From NCBI GenBank assembly GCA_963575745.1, contig CAUYUJ010015504.1, positions 1,252,579 to 1,316,578 on the forward strand: a stretch of DNA of 64,000 nucleotides. The letters are read 5' to 3'. The notes below the pieces were generated by a model that saw nothing but the letters and a program-made list of their open reading frames with translations, had not been told where the DNA came from and ran no database searches. The DNA comes from Prorocentrum cordatum. Its lineage: Eukaryota; Sar; Dinophyceae; Prorocentrales; Prorocentraceae. A program made the translations under genes and the position numbers. This document shows positions 10,190-20,563 of the stretch, one piece after another. How positions within the stretch are numbered: position 1 is the stretch's first letter; each line of letters opens with the position of its first letter.

Positions 10190-10800
10190 CCTTGCAAAAA
10201 ACACTATAAAATGAAAATTCTTGTTCTTACTTGATCAAATTGCAAGAATCCCTTGCAAAAAATAAGGTAAAGTGGACATTCGTGCGCGCAAGACGAAATC
10301 CTTCCAAAACCTTAGGTTTCGTAACGATTTTAACATAAAAACATCAAAAACCCAATGGTTTTTTAAGAAAAAATTGTCAAAATGTCCTTCCGCGCGCGCT
10401 GTCCGAATCCCACAAAACCAATGGTTTTTCAACATTTATGTTACATGAGCTCGCGCGAGCTACTTTTTCTTGTTCTAACATAATCAAATTTCAATAATCC
10501 CTTGCAAAAAATAAGGTAAAGTGGACATTCGCGCGCGCAAGACGAAATCCTTCCAGAACCTTAGGTTTCGTAACGATTTCAACATAAAAACATCAAAAAC
10601 CCAATGGTTTTTCAAAAAAAAATGTCCAAATTTCATCCCGCGCGCGCTGTCCGACTCCCACAAAACCAATGGTTTTTCAACATTTATGTTACATGAGCTC
10701 GCGCGAGCTACTTTTTCTTGTTCTAACATAATCAAATTTCAATTCCCTTGCAAAAAAAAGTAAAGTGGACATTCGCGCGCGCAAGACCAACAAAAAACAC
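10190..10800. repeat. AT-rich tandem satellite, about 250-bp unit
   Basis: Full units start at CCCTTGCAAAAAATAAGG (10249) and again at 10499. Partial units occur before (from about 10190) and after (10745-10800). Each unit carries GTGGACATTCGNGCGCGCAA, GAAATCCTTCCA, AACATAAAAACATCAAAAAC, two palindromic CAATGG-in-A/T words and ATGAGCTCGCGCGAGCTACT. The composition contrasts sharply with the GC-rich flanks. Minus-strand frames in the units (about 66-83 residues) resemble each other, but this follows from the DNA repeat. Confidence 0.9.
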
Positions 10801-11184
10801 GACGATCTCAGGAACTTGCCCCAAAAATGTGACCAACTCCGCTCTCTCTGTCTCTCTCTCTGTCTGCTCTCTGTCTCTCTCTCTGTCTGTCTGTGTCATG
10901 TATTGTATGTCACAATTGCAGGATGCTGGGCACACGCGCGCCCCGAATAAGTGACCAAGTTCTGTGGGTGTGTACCCCACGCCAGTGTAGTAGCCACGGT
11001 CGTCCGCACGCCACGAAGTGAAGTGTCCCAACGTCATAGGGCGGGAAGCTGGGTTTGGGTGGTCGCGAAGAGTCGTTTGGATATTTGGTAGAGCTTGAAC
11101 TGCCCCCCCACGAAGTGGGGGTATTGTCTCGCGTCGCATGAAAACCCTGGCACTGGTGAGAACACTGAGCGTTCGGGTAAAATG
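10801..11184. other. Unassigned spacer with TCTC tract
   Basis: Contains a CTCTGTCTCTCT run (10840-10900) and otherwise unique sequence. No supported gene. Confidence 0.5.
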
Positions 11185-11274
11185 ATTGTTGTTGTTGTTG
11201 TTGTTGTTGTGTTGTTGTTGTTGTCGTTGTTGTTGCTGCTGCTGCTGCTGCTGTGTTGTTGTTGTTGTTGTTGG

Positions 11275-11358
<84 letters not shown>
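11185..11358. repeat. (GTT)n microsatellite
   Basis: GTT triplets with short GTC, GCT and GTGTT interruptions in the first 90 bases, then pure. No gene. Confidence 0.95.
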
Positions 11359-11439
11359 GTGTGGGTGTGTTTTTGTGAGTTTTTTCCCACAGACGAGCCC
11401 GTGTGTTTTTGTGTGTGTGTGTGTTTTGGTTTGTTTCTT

Positions 11440-11580
11440 CCCACAAACAGCCAACTATAGTCGAAACACTCGCCCCCAGAGACTATGTCTTGACCATTCT
11501 CGAATACTCCCTCCTGCAGAGGGACACGCCCGCACGCCGGCGCTGACAGGGCCACTCCGCCGAAGGGCCACCACCCCGCG
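11440..11580. repeat. Partial duplicate of the MITE copy 1 region
   Basis: CACAAACAGCCAACTATAGT, CGAAACACTCGCCCCCAGAG, CCTCCTGCAGAGGGACACGC and GCACGCCGGCGCTGACAGGG match 9690-9850 closely, but the inner GACCTAAGCCTGCCTTCC of copy 1 is missing and the left inverted repeat is absent. Because similarity continues past the element's right end, this is a segmental duplicate rather than an independent insertion. Confidence 0.75.
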
Positions 11581-11699
11581 AGCCCGTGTGGGCCCCTGCC
11601 GAGGGGGCCGCTGGGCGCCGGTCGACGCTCGCGCGCGCGGCCGCCGCGGGGCCTCGTCCGCGGCGGCGGCGAAGGCGCTCTGCAGCTCGGGGGAGACGC

Positions 11700-12020
11700 C
11701 CATCTCTGGAGGGAGGCGCCGGAGGGGCGAGGGAGGAGAGGAGGGCCACGGCGGCGAGGGGGCGAGGGGGCGAGGACGAAGAGGAGCAGGACGAAGGGCG
11801 AGGGGGGAGGAGGCGAGGGGGCGAGGACGAAGAGGAGCAGGACGAAGGACGAAGGGGGAGAGGGGGCGAGGGGGCGAAGGAGGAGAGGAGGGCCACGACG
11901 GCGAGGGGGCGAGGACGAAGAGGAGCAGGGTGGCATGGAGAGGAGAGGGGGAGGAGGAGGAGGAGGAGAAGGATTGCGAAGAGAGGAAGGGGGATGGAGA
12001 GACGACGAGAAGCAGCAGGA
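11700..12020. repeat. Purine-rich minisatellite (GAGGACGAAGAGGAGCAG)
   Basis: GCGAGGACGAAGAGGAGCAG occurs near 11769, 11820 and 11908 within a GAGGGGGCGAGG-type background. Frames are open in several phases on both strands; I do not call a gene. Confidence 0.75.
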
Positions 12021-12244
12021 GAACGATGACGAGGGAAAGGGTGAGGGACGAGGGTGAGGGAGACAGAGAGAGAAAGAGTGAGAGGGAGGAGCCGGAGAAA
12101 ACAGAGGGATCGGGGGTGCAGGGCAAAGAACATTGAGGGGGGCGGAGGGAGGGGCGGTCACATCCGTGCTCAAATTTCCTCCCCCTCTCGACGCGCGACG
12201 CAACACATCTTGACGCCGTCCTGGCCTCCAGGGCTGCTGGTCAG

Positions 12245-12790
12245 CCTCCTCCTCCTCCTCCTCCTCCTTCTCCTCCTCCTCCTGATCCGTGAAGAATAAG
12301 CGGAAAAAACGAGTATGGATACGGCAAGAGGGTGGCAGGTGCCGGGAAAGGAGAGAAGGAATGGTGCGTGTGAATGGAGGGCTGGGCGGGGAGGGAGAGG
12401 AGAGGCGAAGGGGCGTGAGGATAGAAGGGGGTGAGAGGGAAGGGGAAAGGAGTCAGGGAGAGGTTTTGCTTGGTTGGTCCCTTGGGGATCGAGTGGGCAA
12501 AAAATGAGGTGGTAGAGAGGAGGAATGATAGGGAATAGTGAAACGGGGATTGTGAAGCGGCGGTGATACACTGAGACATGCATTAGATTGCATCTCGTTG
12601 AGTTACATTGCAGTGCATGGTTCGCAAACAAATGCGAACACACGTACCTACAAACACCCACGCATGCAAACATACACACATACATGTACACACACATTCT
12701 CAAATTTTAACGTACATACGGGAATATATATATATATATATATATATATACTGAGAGAGATATAAGCCCCCTCTGGGGGCGCAATGCTGC
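12245..12790. other. Low-complexity spacer: CTC run, purine tract, (AT)n
   Basis: A short CTC run (12245-12283), a GGGAGAGGAGAGGCG-type purine tract to about 12460, scattered CACA words, and a pure (AT)n run at about 12724-12751. No gene supported. Confidence 0.6.
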
Positions 12791-12949
12791 GAAGGTGTGT
12801 GCGGTCTGCTGTCATGTGGTATGTGTTGTCATTTGTTGTTCGGCCTTTTGTCCTTCCTGTCCTGTCCGCCGCGCCACCAAACAGCTAAGGGGGGGGGGTG
12901 AACCTCAAATCCTGGCTGCTCCGGGCCACCTCAGGATTCTCATGGTGAC

Positions 12950-13500
12950 GCCACCGCGCGGCCTGAACGGCCCGAAAGGCCTCAAAGATTGCCCGAAGAG
13001 GCTCCGAGCCTCAGGAGCCCAAGACGGCCCAAGATGGCCCCAAGATGTCCCACGATGGCCCCAACACGGCCCAAGATGCTGCCAAGACGGCCCAGGAGGC
13101 CTCCAGGAGGACTCCCAAGGTTTTTGGCCTTCTCGCCTTTTCAGCTTTCCGACGCTCCGAGACGGACCAAGAGGTTCCCAAGATCGCTCCACGACGGCCC
13201 TAGAAGCTCCCATGGCGGCTCAAGAGGCCCCCAAGACGGCCCCAAGACGGTCGAAGAGGGCCCCAAGACGGTGCAAGAGGCGTCCCAGACGGCCCAAAGG
13301 GGCCTTAAGACGGTCCCAAGAGATGCCCAAGAGGTAGACCACGAACCGAAAACTCGATCTTTCCGCACCGAGATGGCCCCAGGAGGCACGAGGTCCCAAG
13401 AGGCCCCAAGAGGAGGCCCCCAAAAGGCCCCCAAGGGGCCCCAAAGAAACCACCAAAAGGCTCCAAAACGGCTTCCAAGAAGCTCCAACAATGACCCGCA
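12950..13500. repeat. Degenerate CCAAGACGGCCC array, forward orientation
   Basis: Loose tandem copies of a roughly 15-bp word such as CCCAAGACGGCCCC and GGCCCCCAAGAGG, strand-polarised with CCAAG on the plus strand. It is opposed by the reverse-oriented array from about 13780. Long open frames on both strands come from the repeat. Confidence 0.7.
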
Positions 13501-13779
13501 ACTGCTGCCGAGAGCCTGCCAAGAGAAGCACCCACGGCGCTATCCACGTAGCCGCATGCACTAGTAATTGGGTGGCCGACGGCAGAGGGCGAAGCCATTA
13601 GGCTACGTATGCATAAGCGAATGTACGTTAGCGCTTCGCGCCAAGCACCTGGGTCCTTGTAGTTCGACATGCAGGCGGAAGGGCAGGGAGGTAAAACAGA
13701 CACTGTGTAAGTATGTTATGAGTTTTCCCCGTTGGATCCTTGCCCTGCGAATTCTTCTTTACACTCCTCAGCTCTTTTT

Positions 13780-14730
13780 GCGAAGGCTCCTCATTTGAGA
13801 GCCTCTTGGGGGTCTCACGAAACTGTTTAAGGTCTTCTCGGAAGCCTTCTGGAGGCCTCCTGGGTTCCTTCTGGGAGCCTCCAGGGGCTTCCTCAGGCCA
13901 CCCTGCTTCCAACCGCGGTCTACCTGAACGATGGGGTCACGATGTGGAATGCTACGGGGGGCGTCTTGGAGCCATCCTGGGCCGTCATGGGGATCGTTTC
14001 GGGCCATCTTAGGGGCCCTGTTGTGCCGTCCTGGGGCTGGGGTCTCCGGGGCGGTCTCCGACGCCCTGACGACAGAAAAACATAACATTCCCCAAACCCA
14101 AAAACACACATCGGGAATCCATATGTTTTTTCCGTGTCGAGGACTTTCTTTGGGTCGTCTTCGGGCGTCTGGTGGATGTCTGGGGGCTTCTTGAGGCTCT
14201 CGAGGGACCGTCCGGCCACACTCCTGACTGACTTGGGCCCGTTACCTGGGACCGGCAAGGACTTCCAGGAACCCCGGAAAGATCGGGGACTTCTGCAAGC
14301 TGGGGCCACTGATCCAGGGGGTCCCGTTTCGGGGGGGGATGCTCTCCCGCCTGCGCTGGATGGCAAAAATATAGGAAAAGGGATTTACACGTACAGGCAG
14401 GGATCAAGAGAGAACGAGAGAGAACGTGATCCTGTTGCTGAAAATCAGCAGAGCCGCGTCAGACGAACCCGATGATACGCGCACGGATGCGCGCATCTTG
14501 GAGGCCTATTGACGGGGCTGTTGGGGGCCTCTTGGACGCTTCTCGGGCGCCGTTGGGTGCATGTTGGGGCTCTCGGGGCAATCGTTGGGGGAAGAGCTGT
14601 CAAGCTCCATTCGCGTTCCGGCTCTTGGCCCCCTTTCGGGGCTCTGTTGGCGCTTTCTTGGACCGTTCTGGGGGCCTCTTGAAGCGTATTGGGGCGAGCC
14701 TCAAGACGTGCATAATATTTTTGGCGCATC
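13780..14730. repeat. Degenerate GGGCCGTCTTGG array, reverse orientation
   Basis: The complement of the array at 12950-13500: CATCCTGGGCCGTCATGGGG, TTGGGGGCCTCTTGGACG and similar words, interrupted by about 250 bases of unique sequence around 14050-14450. Together with the forward array it forms a large imperfect inverted arrangement. Confidence 0.6.
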
Positions 14731-14771
14731 GGGCAGAATGAGAGGATACACATTCATGTTGTCACACGGGG

Positions 14772-14808
14772 GCGATCTGTCCACAGTGACCTGTGGCGGA
14801 CAGATCGC
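14772..14808. repeat. 11-bp perfect inverted repeat (hairpin)
   Basis: GCGATCTGTCC (14772-14782) pairs with GGACAGATCGC (14798-14808), with CACAG and CTGTG extending the stem inside. Function unknown. Confidence 0.65.
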
Positions 14809-14992
14809 TGGAGCTTCGTAATGCAAACAATCGTAACCCTGAGTGGGCGAGAATACACCCCCTGGGATAATAAAGTTCCCGGTTCCCGAGGGGATAATAA
14901 ACGATTTTCCTGGGGAGATTAAGTTAACTATGATGATGAAGATGATGATGAGTATGATGATGATGAAGAGGAGGAGGAGGAGGTTTAACCAG

Positions 14993-15165
14993 GCGCACGA
15001 TAGAAGCCTGACTCGAGCGATCTCGAGGCTCGTGGCTACTTGCCCGCAGAGGCGCACGACACAAGGCTGACTCGAGAAATCTGGAGGCTCGTGGCTACTT
15101 GCCCGCAGAGGCGCACGACGCAAGGCTGACTCGAGAGATCTCGAGGCTCGTGGCTCGGCGCCTAG
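14993..15165. repeat. 59-bp tandem repeat, three copies
   Basis: Units beginning GCGCACGA at about 14993, 15052 and 15111 contain CTGACTCGAG, TCTCGAGGCTCGTGGCT and ACTTGCCCGCAGAG. Each unit has paired TCGAG words that can form a short stem. The last copy breaks off after GTGGCT. Confidence 0.9.
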
Positions 15166-15284
15166 CTTTTGCCAGCGCAAGAGAGGTCCTTGGCCGATCT
15201 GGACAAGAAACCCCTCTTTCGCTGGACTTCGGACCACTCTCCCATGCAAGCACGGCATCCTTTGGAGCCGTCCTTGCCACACGG

Positions 15285-15445
15285 TCCCGATAGCCCTGCC
15301 ACACGTTCCTGACTCGGGAACGGCTGAGAGAATGAGAAACCCATGGCCCTGCCGCACGTTCGTAACGTGGGCAAACTCAACTGGTGAGAATCCCACAGCC
15401 CTGCCACACGCTCGTGATTGCGGAAGCTGGTGTGGCAAGACCACC
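15285..15445. repeat. Degenerate approx. 60-bp tandem repeat
   Basis: CCCTGCCACACGTTCCTGAC, CCCTGCCGCACGTTCGTAAC and CCCTGCCACACGCTCGTGAT recur at roughly 60-base spacing with diverged material between. Just beyond, from 15520, AT-rich AATAAA-type words and a (CA)n run (15659-15681) occur. Confidence 0.7.
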
Positions 15446-15926
15446 ATGGCCATGCTCAGCGTTTTTGATGCTGTTGCTAATCAACATGATATGATAGTAA
15501 CTTCGATCCCCGCAACTTTCCCGTTGATTATAAAGTTCGGCCTCGGCGCCTTCCCCACGGATAGGTCCCTGCGGTCGGGGATAAAAAATAAAAGGGGGGA
15601 AAACGGAGGGGGGTACTATATTATCGCCCGTCGGCGGTTACTGAAACGGAGGCGGCAACGCACACACACACACACACACACCTCGCAAAATCAACGCTTT
15701 GGATGGATCGCATCGCGCACGGCACCTTGGTACGAGGAGACGATGCACGATGCACACAAGCAAGCACGTGAATGACCAACCACTGTATTCGAGCACGCCT
15801 GATTGAACGCCAACGCTCAAACCCGAGGCTTCTTGCCGGCAGGCACTCCGCATCCACAAGGTTCTGCTCGGAGGATCTCCGCCTGGAACGCTTAGACTCC
15901 CCAGGCGAGAGGCCAAGGACATCGGC

Positions 15927-16464
15927 TCACGGAGACGCCCTGGACGCATGCGCATCCATCGAGTAGGCCACCAGAGGGACTGCCGATGGGTGGCAGCCGC
16001 AACAGCACCAGAAGAGCGTGGGTGCGATTGCGAGGGGCACGACCGCGAAGCCAAAGCCGGGCCAAAAAGCTGCGAAGGCCTGCTCGGACAGCGTGAGCCC
16101 ACTATCCCAACCCCCCGTTGTCATTCCAACACTGTCCGCAAGCTGTGCCGCCGCTCCCGTACGGGCAAGCATTGCAAATGTCGTCGAAGGCCAGATCAAC
16201 CGTCAACGCACTCACAATCAGGGGAACAACTGGGCAGGACAGCGCCACGACGACCAACAACCGTCCGACGACCTTCTGGTTGCCTGCTGAACAGTCATGG
16301 CATCGGGACTCTCCGGCCGCGCAACACATCTCCATGGACAGTATCACCATGGTCGCCAGGGCGATGGCGCCTCCCACGATGTTCCCCAATCGAACTTTTA
16401 CATACCAATCACTTGCGCTTGTCTCCCAATTTGCTGGGCAATGAGCATACTCGCATGCCCGCAA
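15927..16464 (-). pseudogene. Broken membrane-protein coding region (family not recognised)
   Basis: Two overlapping minus-strand frames look like parts of one membrane protein. The first (16464 to 16102) has hydrophobic segments NIVGGAIALATMVILSM and VVGRLLVVVALSCPVVPLIV, with Cys-rich stretches MCCAAGESRCHDC and ICNACPYGSGGTACGQC. The second (16199 to 15927) continues in another phase with a third hydrophobic segment, FAAFWPGFGFAVVPLAIAPT, ending in a CCCGC motif. A frameshift between about 16110 and 16190 would join them. The start is uncertain: another phase upstream encodes a short hydrophobic MAQPCRVAFLMLALAGM. The composition suggests a real gene or a recent pseudogene; an exon of an intron-containing gene is also possible. 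Confidence 0.4.
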
Positions 16465-16609
16465 GCGCCAACATTAAGAACGCTACTCTGCAGGGCTGCG
16501 CCATCTCTTGGGCTGCCTCGCGTCTCGTTGCAGGTTCGGCGCCCAATGCGTGTCCAAGCAAGTTGGTCGGCGAGTTCGAGCTAGGACGTCTCGGGCCAAG
16601 AGCGCTACG

Positions 16610-17115
16610 GAAGACCTCTTGGGCGTCTTGGGGCGCCCTGAGGCTCGAAACCACGAGTGCCCCAACGCCTCCCGTACATACACGGGAAATCAAAAATCGT
16701 GGCCTCTTCAAGCCCTCCTGGGCGCCCTCTTGGGCCGTACCGGGGAGCCTCTTGGCCCGTCTCGAGAGCATGTTGGGCCGTCATGAGGCCTTCTTGGGCG
16801 GTCTTGAAGCCCTCTTGGGACCATGTAGAACCGTTTGGGAACTGCATGGCGGCAGGGAGGCGGGGACCCTCCTGGGGTCGTGGGCCTTTGGGAACTTCCT
16901 GGACTGTTTTGGGGCGATCTTGGGGGCCAGTTGGGCCGTCTGGGGGGGGGCCCGAAGGCCGAATACCCCCCAACGTATAGATGTATACATACAGATATGT
17001 ATACATACAGACACATCAATATGTATGTAGATGGTTGCCTCCGAATGTTTTCTGGGGGGTCCTTCTGGGGCACCTTGGGGGGCGCCCTCTTGGACCGTCT
17101 CGAAAACATACGTAT
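16610..17115. repeat. Degenerate GGGCCGTCTTGG array, second reverse block
   Basis: Words such as TTGGGCGGTCTTGAAGCCCT and GGGGCACCTTGGGGGGCGCC recur through this block in the same orientation as 13780-14730. A short tandem ATGTATACATACAG duplication (about 16980-17020) interrupts it. Confidence 0.6.
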
Positions 17116-17199
17116 CCAGCGGTTGGGCGCATGACCCGACCCGTATGGTCCAGATTTTCTGGAGCTAACCCCGCCCAGAAAAATGCACAGATCCGAGCG

Positions 17200-17480
17200 A
17201 CACCAAGGCCTGCGCATGTCCGCCTGGCGGGCGGCCTGGGCGCTAGCGAGCGTGGCGGTGGCCGCCTCGGCCTTGGCGACGGCGGAGTGGCACTGGCCTT
17301 GGAGAACGTGTTGACGCCGAACCAGAGCTTGGACCTTGGCGTGGGAGGCGGCGAGGCGCCTCGGCAATGGTGCCCGGCGGGCCATCAACGAACGAGAAGG
17401 AGCAACCAGAACCGAAAGGGTCGGCTCCGTGACTCGCATGTGGGCGCTCGAGGGCATGAGTAAGGCCAGGCGAGGCGGCC
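17200..17480 (-). pseudogene. Possible retrotransposon linker fragment (coiled-coil-like)
   Basis: The minus-strand frame encodes SLMARRAPLPRRLAASHAK, VQALVRRQHVLQGQCHSAVA and KAEAATATLASAQAARQAD. This Ala-, Gln- and Arg-rich helical stretch resembles coiled-coil linkers that I associate with dinoflagellate LINE open reading frames. It ends near the ATGCACAGATCCGAGCGA segment shared with 4.8 kb. No enzymatic motif is present, so the assignment is tentative. Confidence 0.3.
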
Positions 17481-17689
17481 CTGCTGGCAGCGGTTGCAGT
17501 GAGGGGTTGGTTGTCTGTTGATCGCCCTCGGCGCGGCCCCGGCTCGAGGTGTCTTGGGGACAAGCCCCGTGTGCTCCAGAGAAGGACCGCGAGCCGATGG
17601 AGCCCCGAAGCCCGTAGTAGTCACCCACTCTTGGGCGCCCCCGACTGCTGACAGTAGGAAAGGACCAGCTCATGGGTAGGAGGGGGAAG

Positions 17690-17775
17690 CATCGACCTGG
17701 AATCGGCGAGACATCGCCGATAAATCAGCGATAAACACCCATGGCGAATCTGCACGTTCCTGGGCGGGGTGGGGC
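17690..17775. repeat. ATCGGCGAT palindromic repeat, copy c
   Basis: CATCGACCTGGAATCGGCGA, GACATCGCCGATAAATCAGC, then CCTGGGCGGGGTGGGGCTAT. The order of blocks matches 54664-54785 (CATCGACCTGTAATCGGCGA onward) and 21045-21140. Confidence 0.7.
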
Positions 17776-17924
17776 TATCAAACAAAAACCAGGGAGAATC
17801 AACGAAAACTCTCCCCCCCTGCCCCTTCGACGGCGACAGCGTCCTCACACACACACACACACCTCTTGGAAGCCCCCTTCCTGTGGGCGGGAAAAAAGCC
17901 CGTCCCTGGAGGCTCGCCCTCCTC

Positions 17925-18242
17925 ACCATCATCAACATCATGATCAACAGCATCATCAGCATCATCAGCATCATCATCATCATCGTCATCATCATCATCG
18001 TCATCATCATCATCACCATCATCATCATCAGCAGCAGCATCACCATCAGCATCATCACCCTCATCAACACCCCCCTCCTTCTCCTCCTCCACATCGTCAT
18101 CCTCATCATCATCATAACCACCATTACGATCAACAGCACCAGCAGTACCATCAGCATCAGCAGCACCAACATTTGCAGCATCATCATAATAATCACCAGC
18201 AATAACATCATTATATCGTCGTCATCACCATCGTCATCACCC

Positions 18243-18340
<98 letters not shown>

Positions 18341-19285
18341 TTCATCAGCATCAGCATCAGCGTCAGCATCATGGTCATCATCATCGTCGTCATCCTCATC
18401 GTCATCATCATCATCGCAGTAACCATCAGCATCCTCAGATTTACCACCAACATAAAATCATATTCGTCATCGTTGTCATCTTCACCATGAGCATCATCAC
18501 CGTAACTACCATCACCATCACCATCACCATCACCAACACCACCACCATAATAATAGTCGTGGTCATCGTCGTCGACGACATCACCACCAACAACACCATC
18601 ATCGAAATTACCGTAACCATCGTCATCATTATCGGCATCACCATCATAATCATTACCTAATTCCACCAACTCCACATTCACCATCCACCACCACCACCAA
18701 CATCATCATCACCATCGATGTCGACCTAATCAACTCCGCTATTGTCATCGTCATCGGCATTACCACCACAACAAGCCACATCAACATCAACAAGATCATG
18801 CTCAGCACTAACACAACCATCAATATCATCAGCATCATAACCGTCATCATCGAGGTCATCGTCATCGTCACCACAATCGTCATCATCATCATCACCATCA
18901 CCACCACCACCATCACCATCATCACCACCATCATCATCGTCATCATCATCACCATCACAATCGAAATCATCATCATCATCATCATCACCATCACCGTCAC
19001 CAGCAGCATCATCATCACCACCATCATCGTCGTCATCACCATCGTCATCGCCTTTGCCATCGTCATCGTCATCGTCAGCGCGATCGTCGTCATCATCATC
19101 AACAACAGCATCATCATCATCATCATCATCAATACCATCAATATCATCATTGCCATCGCCATCGCCATTGTCGTCGTCATCGTTATGGTCATCACCACTA
19201 CTGCCACTCACCATCCACCACCAGTCACACTCACAAGTACCACAATCATCGTCATCATCAGCAGCATCAACATCTTCATCATTAC

Positions 19286-19321
<36 letters not shown>

Positions 19322-19480
19322 CTTTGCCATCGTCATCGTCATCGTTATCGTCATCATCATCGTCATCATCATCGTCATTTTCGTCGTCATCAACATCATC
19401 ACCATCATCATCAGCAGCATCAGCATCAGCAGCATCGTCACCGTCATCACCATCACCATCGTCATCGTCATCATCCTCGA
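17925..19480. repeat. Long degenerate CAT/ATC microsatellite
   Basis: About 1.5 kb of CAT-type triplets, pure at about 18243-18340 and elsewhere interrupted by CGT, CAC, CAG and AAC triplets. Open frames of up to 300 codons on both strands (poly-Ser, His, Ile, Met, Asp) are products of the triplet period. Confidence 0.95.
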
Positions 19481-19654
19481 CTGCTGCCCTCCTCCCTGCC
19501 GCGAGCTCGGCTCGCCTGCTGGCGGATGCGCCGGGCGCCGGGCGCGGCCAGGCTGGAGGCTGCAGGGCGCCCGCGGCCCGGCCCCCGGCGGACGCTCGAG
19601 AAGGGAAACGAGGGCGGATGGTCAGCGTTTTCTTATTCAGCGCTTTCGACATTG

Positions 19655-19698
19655 GGCGGAGGGGGGGGGGGGAGGGGGGGAGGGGGGGGGGGGGGGTC
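19655..19698. repeat. G-tract, G-quadruplex candidate
   Basis: Runs of G broken by single A bases on the plus strand, with several blocks of 7-12 G. Similar tracts occur at 21299-21361. Confidence 0.8.
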
Positions 19699-20028
19699 TG
19701 GCTCTGGACCTCTGCCTAGTGCGGCTGTTCGGAACCGCGGGGAGACTCCATCAACTCGAAACAGGCGCCAAAAAACAGCCAAGATCTACTCCATGAGGGG
19801 GGGAGGGAGGGGTGCGAGGGCCCGCGCCAGTCGGCAAAGCAGTGAACAAGACAATGATCACATGGAGGTAAACGAGCGATCAGAGGCGCGTCCAACCCTG
19901 AGAGCCTGGGCCCGGCTTCGGGCCCCGGCTTCGGGCCCCGGGGCCCTCGTAGGTCGATTCAGCTCGCAAAGCGGTGCAAGAGATGGGGTATAGGGCACCA
20001 GCCGTGATTGTTGTTACGATGCTGCGAG

Positions 20029-20211
20029 GCGGGGATGTATCCATGTCCACCGCCTGGGACCCGACGTTCTGGTGCCCCAGCGGGCGGTGGATATGGATAT
20101 ATTTTCGCACCCTGCAGGGGCCCGAATATGTCCATATCCACCGCCTGCCGAGGTCCCCGAAAATTGATCCTCCAGGCGGTGGTCACGTATAAATTCCTGC
20201 CTCGGAGATAA
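20029..20211. repeat. Dispersed hairpin repeat, copy 2 (GGCGGTGGATATGGACAT family)
   Basis: GCTGCGAGGCGGGG, GTCCACCGCCTGGGACCCGA, GGGCGGTGGATATGGATATA, then TGTCCATATCCACCGCCTGC and CCGAGGTCCCCGAAAATTGA match 3949-4133 block for block with about 15-20% differences. The inverted GGTGGATATGGA/TCCATATCCACC arms are kept in both. Confidence 0.85.
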
Positions 20212-20563
20212 TTAGTTCTGCTCGAGACGTCGGAACTCGGGGAAGTCCGCGCACGCCCTGCAAGGGGAGAAGCTGTACTACTTACTTCTCGGTCGGGTGC
20301 TGCTCGTGCTCGGGTCCACAACGGGTCTCGGCCGAGACAGGGAGAGGGACGAGGGAGGATGTGGGTCGGGTGTTGCCAGATGTACCCCAGGCACAAGGTA
20401 CCCCCAGGATTCTCGGGGTGGCCTAAGCGGACTCCGCGGCACCCTTCACGAGGCCCAGAGGGCCTCCAGGGCTCCAAAATTGAACGAAAAGCTGGGGGCA
20501 TCTCTGGCCAAGGGCACTTCTAGCAACACCCGAGTGGGAGGGAGGGAGGCAGAGGGAGGGTTA

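Noticed and set aside
10235-10735. Conserved 66-83 codon minus-strand frames in the AT-rich satellite
   Set aside because: Their similarity follows from the DNA repeat; they lack conserved starts and the third unit does not preserve the frame.
13195-13220. CCATGGCGGCTCAAG as a spliced-leader relict
   Set aside because: Only 12 of 15 match and it lies inside the CCAAGACGGCCC array, whose words produce such matches by chance.
17925-19480. Large Asp- and His-rich open frames as calcium- or metal-binding proteins
   Set aside because: Explained by CAT/GAT triplet repetition; no start context or unique domain.
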